DNA of 7,162 nt, taken from positions 1 to 7,162 of the forward strand of contig JAFKLV010000083.1 in NCBI GenBank assembly GCA_017304125.1, in the 5' to 3' direction. A program made the translations under genes and the position numbers. The notes under the pieces are model-generated. The model did no database searches. It was not told the DNA's origin and saw nothing but the letters and a program-made list of their open reading frames with translations. Shown here piece by piece: positions 6,080 through 7,162 of this stretch (its first letter is position 1; each line of letters opens with the position of its first letter). This stretch comes from Sphingomonadales bacterium. GTDB lineage: Bacteria > Pseudomonadota > Alphaproteobacteria > Sphingomonadales > Sphingomonadaceae.

Positions 6080-7162
6080 GGGCAGCGATTTAGCGCTGCG
6101 CTGGTCCGGCAGGGTCTCGCTGACTCGCCGGATTCTTGCGGTGAATATCTTCGCCTTGCTGCTGCTGGCGGGGGGATTCTTCTACCTCGACTCGTACCGT
6201 GCCCGCATCCTCGACAATCGTACCGAGCAAGCGATGCGCGAGGCGCGACTCATCGCCGAGGCGCTGCAGACCGTCACCCCCGATCTGCGCAACCCGCTGA
6301 TCGAGCAGCTCGCCCGCGATACCGGCACGCGTATCCGGCTCTATGGTTCGAACGGGAAGCTGATCGTCGACAGCCGCGCGCTCGGGCGGCGCAACTTCCA
6401 GCTCCACGATCCCGACAAGGACGGGCGCGGGCAGCAGATCGCGCGGCTGCTCGATGCCGGAATCGATACAGTGGTCGGTGCGGTCCGCCCGCCGCTCTAT
6501 CGCGAGCGCGAGAATGGCCGCGACTGGCCCGATGTGCTGACCGCGCAATCGGGTCATGCCGCCGCGACGGTGTGGCGCGCGCCCGATCGTACCCCGGTGA
6601 TCACCGCCGCCGCCCCGTTGCTCGACGGCGCGGCGGTGCTCACCGCGGTCAATGCACGTGATATCACCCAGACGGTGCGGATCGAGCGTTACCGGCTCAG
6701 CCTCGTGCTGCTGACGGTGACGATCGTCTCGATCCTGCTGTCCCTGTTCCTCGCGCGGACGATCGTGCGCCCGCTGCGGCGGCTGGCGCGCGCCGCGGTG
6801 CGCGTCCGGCTGGGTCGTGCGCGGGAAGTGGTCGTGCCGCGGCTTCCCGAACGCAAGGACGAGATCGGTCTTCTCGCCCGCGCGCTCTCCGACATGAGCC
6901 TCGCGCTGCGCGCGCGGATCGATGCGACCGAAGCCTTTGCCGCCGATCTTGCGCATGAATTGAAGAACCCCCTCGCCTCGCTGCGCTCCGCGGTCGACGG
7001 GCTGGGGCGGGTCAAGGATCCCGCGTTGCAGGAACGCCTGCTGGCGATCGTCCGCGACGATGTGCACAGGCTCGACCGGCTTATCAGTGACATTTCCGAA
7101 GCCTCACGGCTCGACGCACAGCTCAGCCGTGCCAAATTCGAGCCGGTCGATATCGGCGCGAT
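6048..7162 (+). CDS. chvG: ChvG-family sensor histidine kinase, 3' end outside the window
   Basis: This is the membrane sensor that phosphorylates ChvI; 371 codons are visible and no stop is reached. After a short cytoplasmic start comes the typical SLTRRILAVNIFALLLLAGGF. Membrane segment 1 is at about 29-47, a periplasmic sensor domain at about 48-214, segment 2 at about 217-236 and a HAMP region at about 237-290. The dimerisation and phosphoacceptor domain follows, with the H-box FAADLAHELKNPLASLRSAV and H303 as the phosphorylated residue. The ATP-binding domain is cut off. The start is uncertain. ATG 6048 lies inside chvI (32-base overlap) with a weak GAGA six bases upstream; ATG 6030 is also in frame and would add six residues (MRLRRS). 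No start codon follows before the first membrane segment. Expression is probably coupled to chvI. Confidence 0.92.
   Translation, partial: MAPDIVSPRSEGSDLALRWSGRVSLTRRILAVNIFALLLLAGGFFYLDSYRARILDNRTEQAMREARLIAEALQTVTPDLRNPLIEQLARDTGTRIRLYGSNGKLIVDSRALGRRNFQLHDPDKDGRGQQIARLLDAGIDTVVGAVRPPLYRERENGRDWPDVLTAQSGHAAATVWRAPDRTPVITAAAPLLDGAAVLTAVNARDITQTVRIERYRLSLVLLTVTIVSILLSLFLARTIVRPLRRLARAAVRVRLGRAREVVVPRLPERKDEIGLLARALSDMSLALRARIDATEAFAADLAHELKNPLASLRSAVDGLGRVKDPALQERLLAIVRDDVHRLDRLISDISEASRLDAQLSRAKFEPVDIGA

Noticed and set aside
6090..7067. 325-residue minus-strand frame in the right end of the window
   Set aside because: The plus strand here encodes a clear histidine kinase with membrane segments, HAMP and an H-box, so the minus frame is a shadow.

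Overview
The window looks like chromosomal DNA of a sphingomonad-type alphaproteobacterium (Sphingomonas or a close relative). The evidence is high GC with strong third-position GC bias, a response regulator and kinase that read as ChvI and ChvG, pckA divergent from chvI, and guaB running into an rsmB-type gene. This is a judgement from recalled protein families and gene order, not from a database search. All identifiable genes are housekeeping or core regulatory. I see no transposase, phage gene, CRISPR array, tRNA, rRNA or toxin-antitoxin pair.

Layout, left to right. (1) Bases 1-1560, minus strand: guaB (IMP dehydrogenase) reads into the first 35 codons of an RsmB-like rRNA methyltransferase through a 4-base ATGA overlap. 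(2) Bases 1561-1769: a divergent control region of about 210 bases with three inverted repeats. (3) Bases 1770-3262, plus strand: a two-gene membrane operon, a QmcA-like SPFH protein and a short NfeD protein, also joined by ATGA. (4) Bases 3227-3565, minus strand: a 112-residue protein that may be DUF937/YidB-like; its 3' end overlaps nfeD tail-to-tail by 36 bases. (5) Bases 3590-3621: a GC-rich hairpin. (6) Bases 3637-5247, minus strand: pckA, ATP-dependent PEP carboxykinase. (7) Bases 5248-5371: a second divergent control region with a good candidate pckA promoter. (8) Bases 5372-7162, plus strand: chvI followed by an overlapping chvG, which runs off the right edge.

How the genes relate. 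GuaB commits IMP to guanine nucleotides, and the rRNA methyltransferase is translated from the same message. The SPFH and NfeD proteins form a conserved membrane-microdomain pair. PckA draws oxaloacetate into gluconeogenesis. It sits head-to-head with ChvG/ChvI, an envelope and acid-responsive two-component system in other alphaproteobacteria, which makes ChvI control of pckA plausible but unproven.

Several very long open frames lie antisense to guaB, the SPFH gene, pckA and chvG. They are Arg/His/Asp-rich shadows of GC-biased codons and are not annotated. I found no convincing new system. The points most worth checking are the tail-to-tail overlap, the pckA leader, the chvI and chvG start sites, and the operator-like repeats upstream of guaB.
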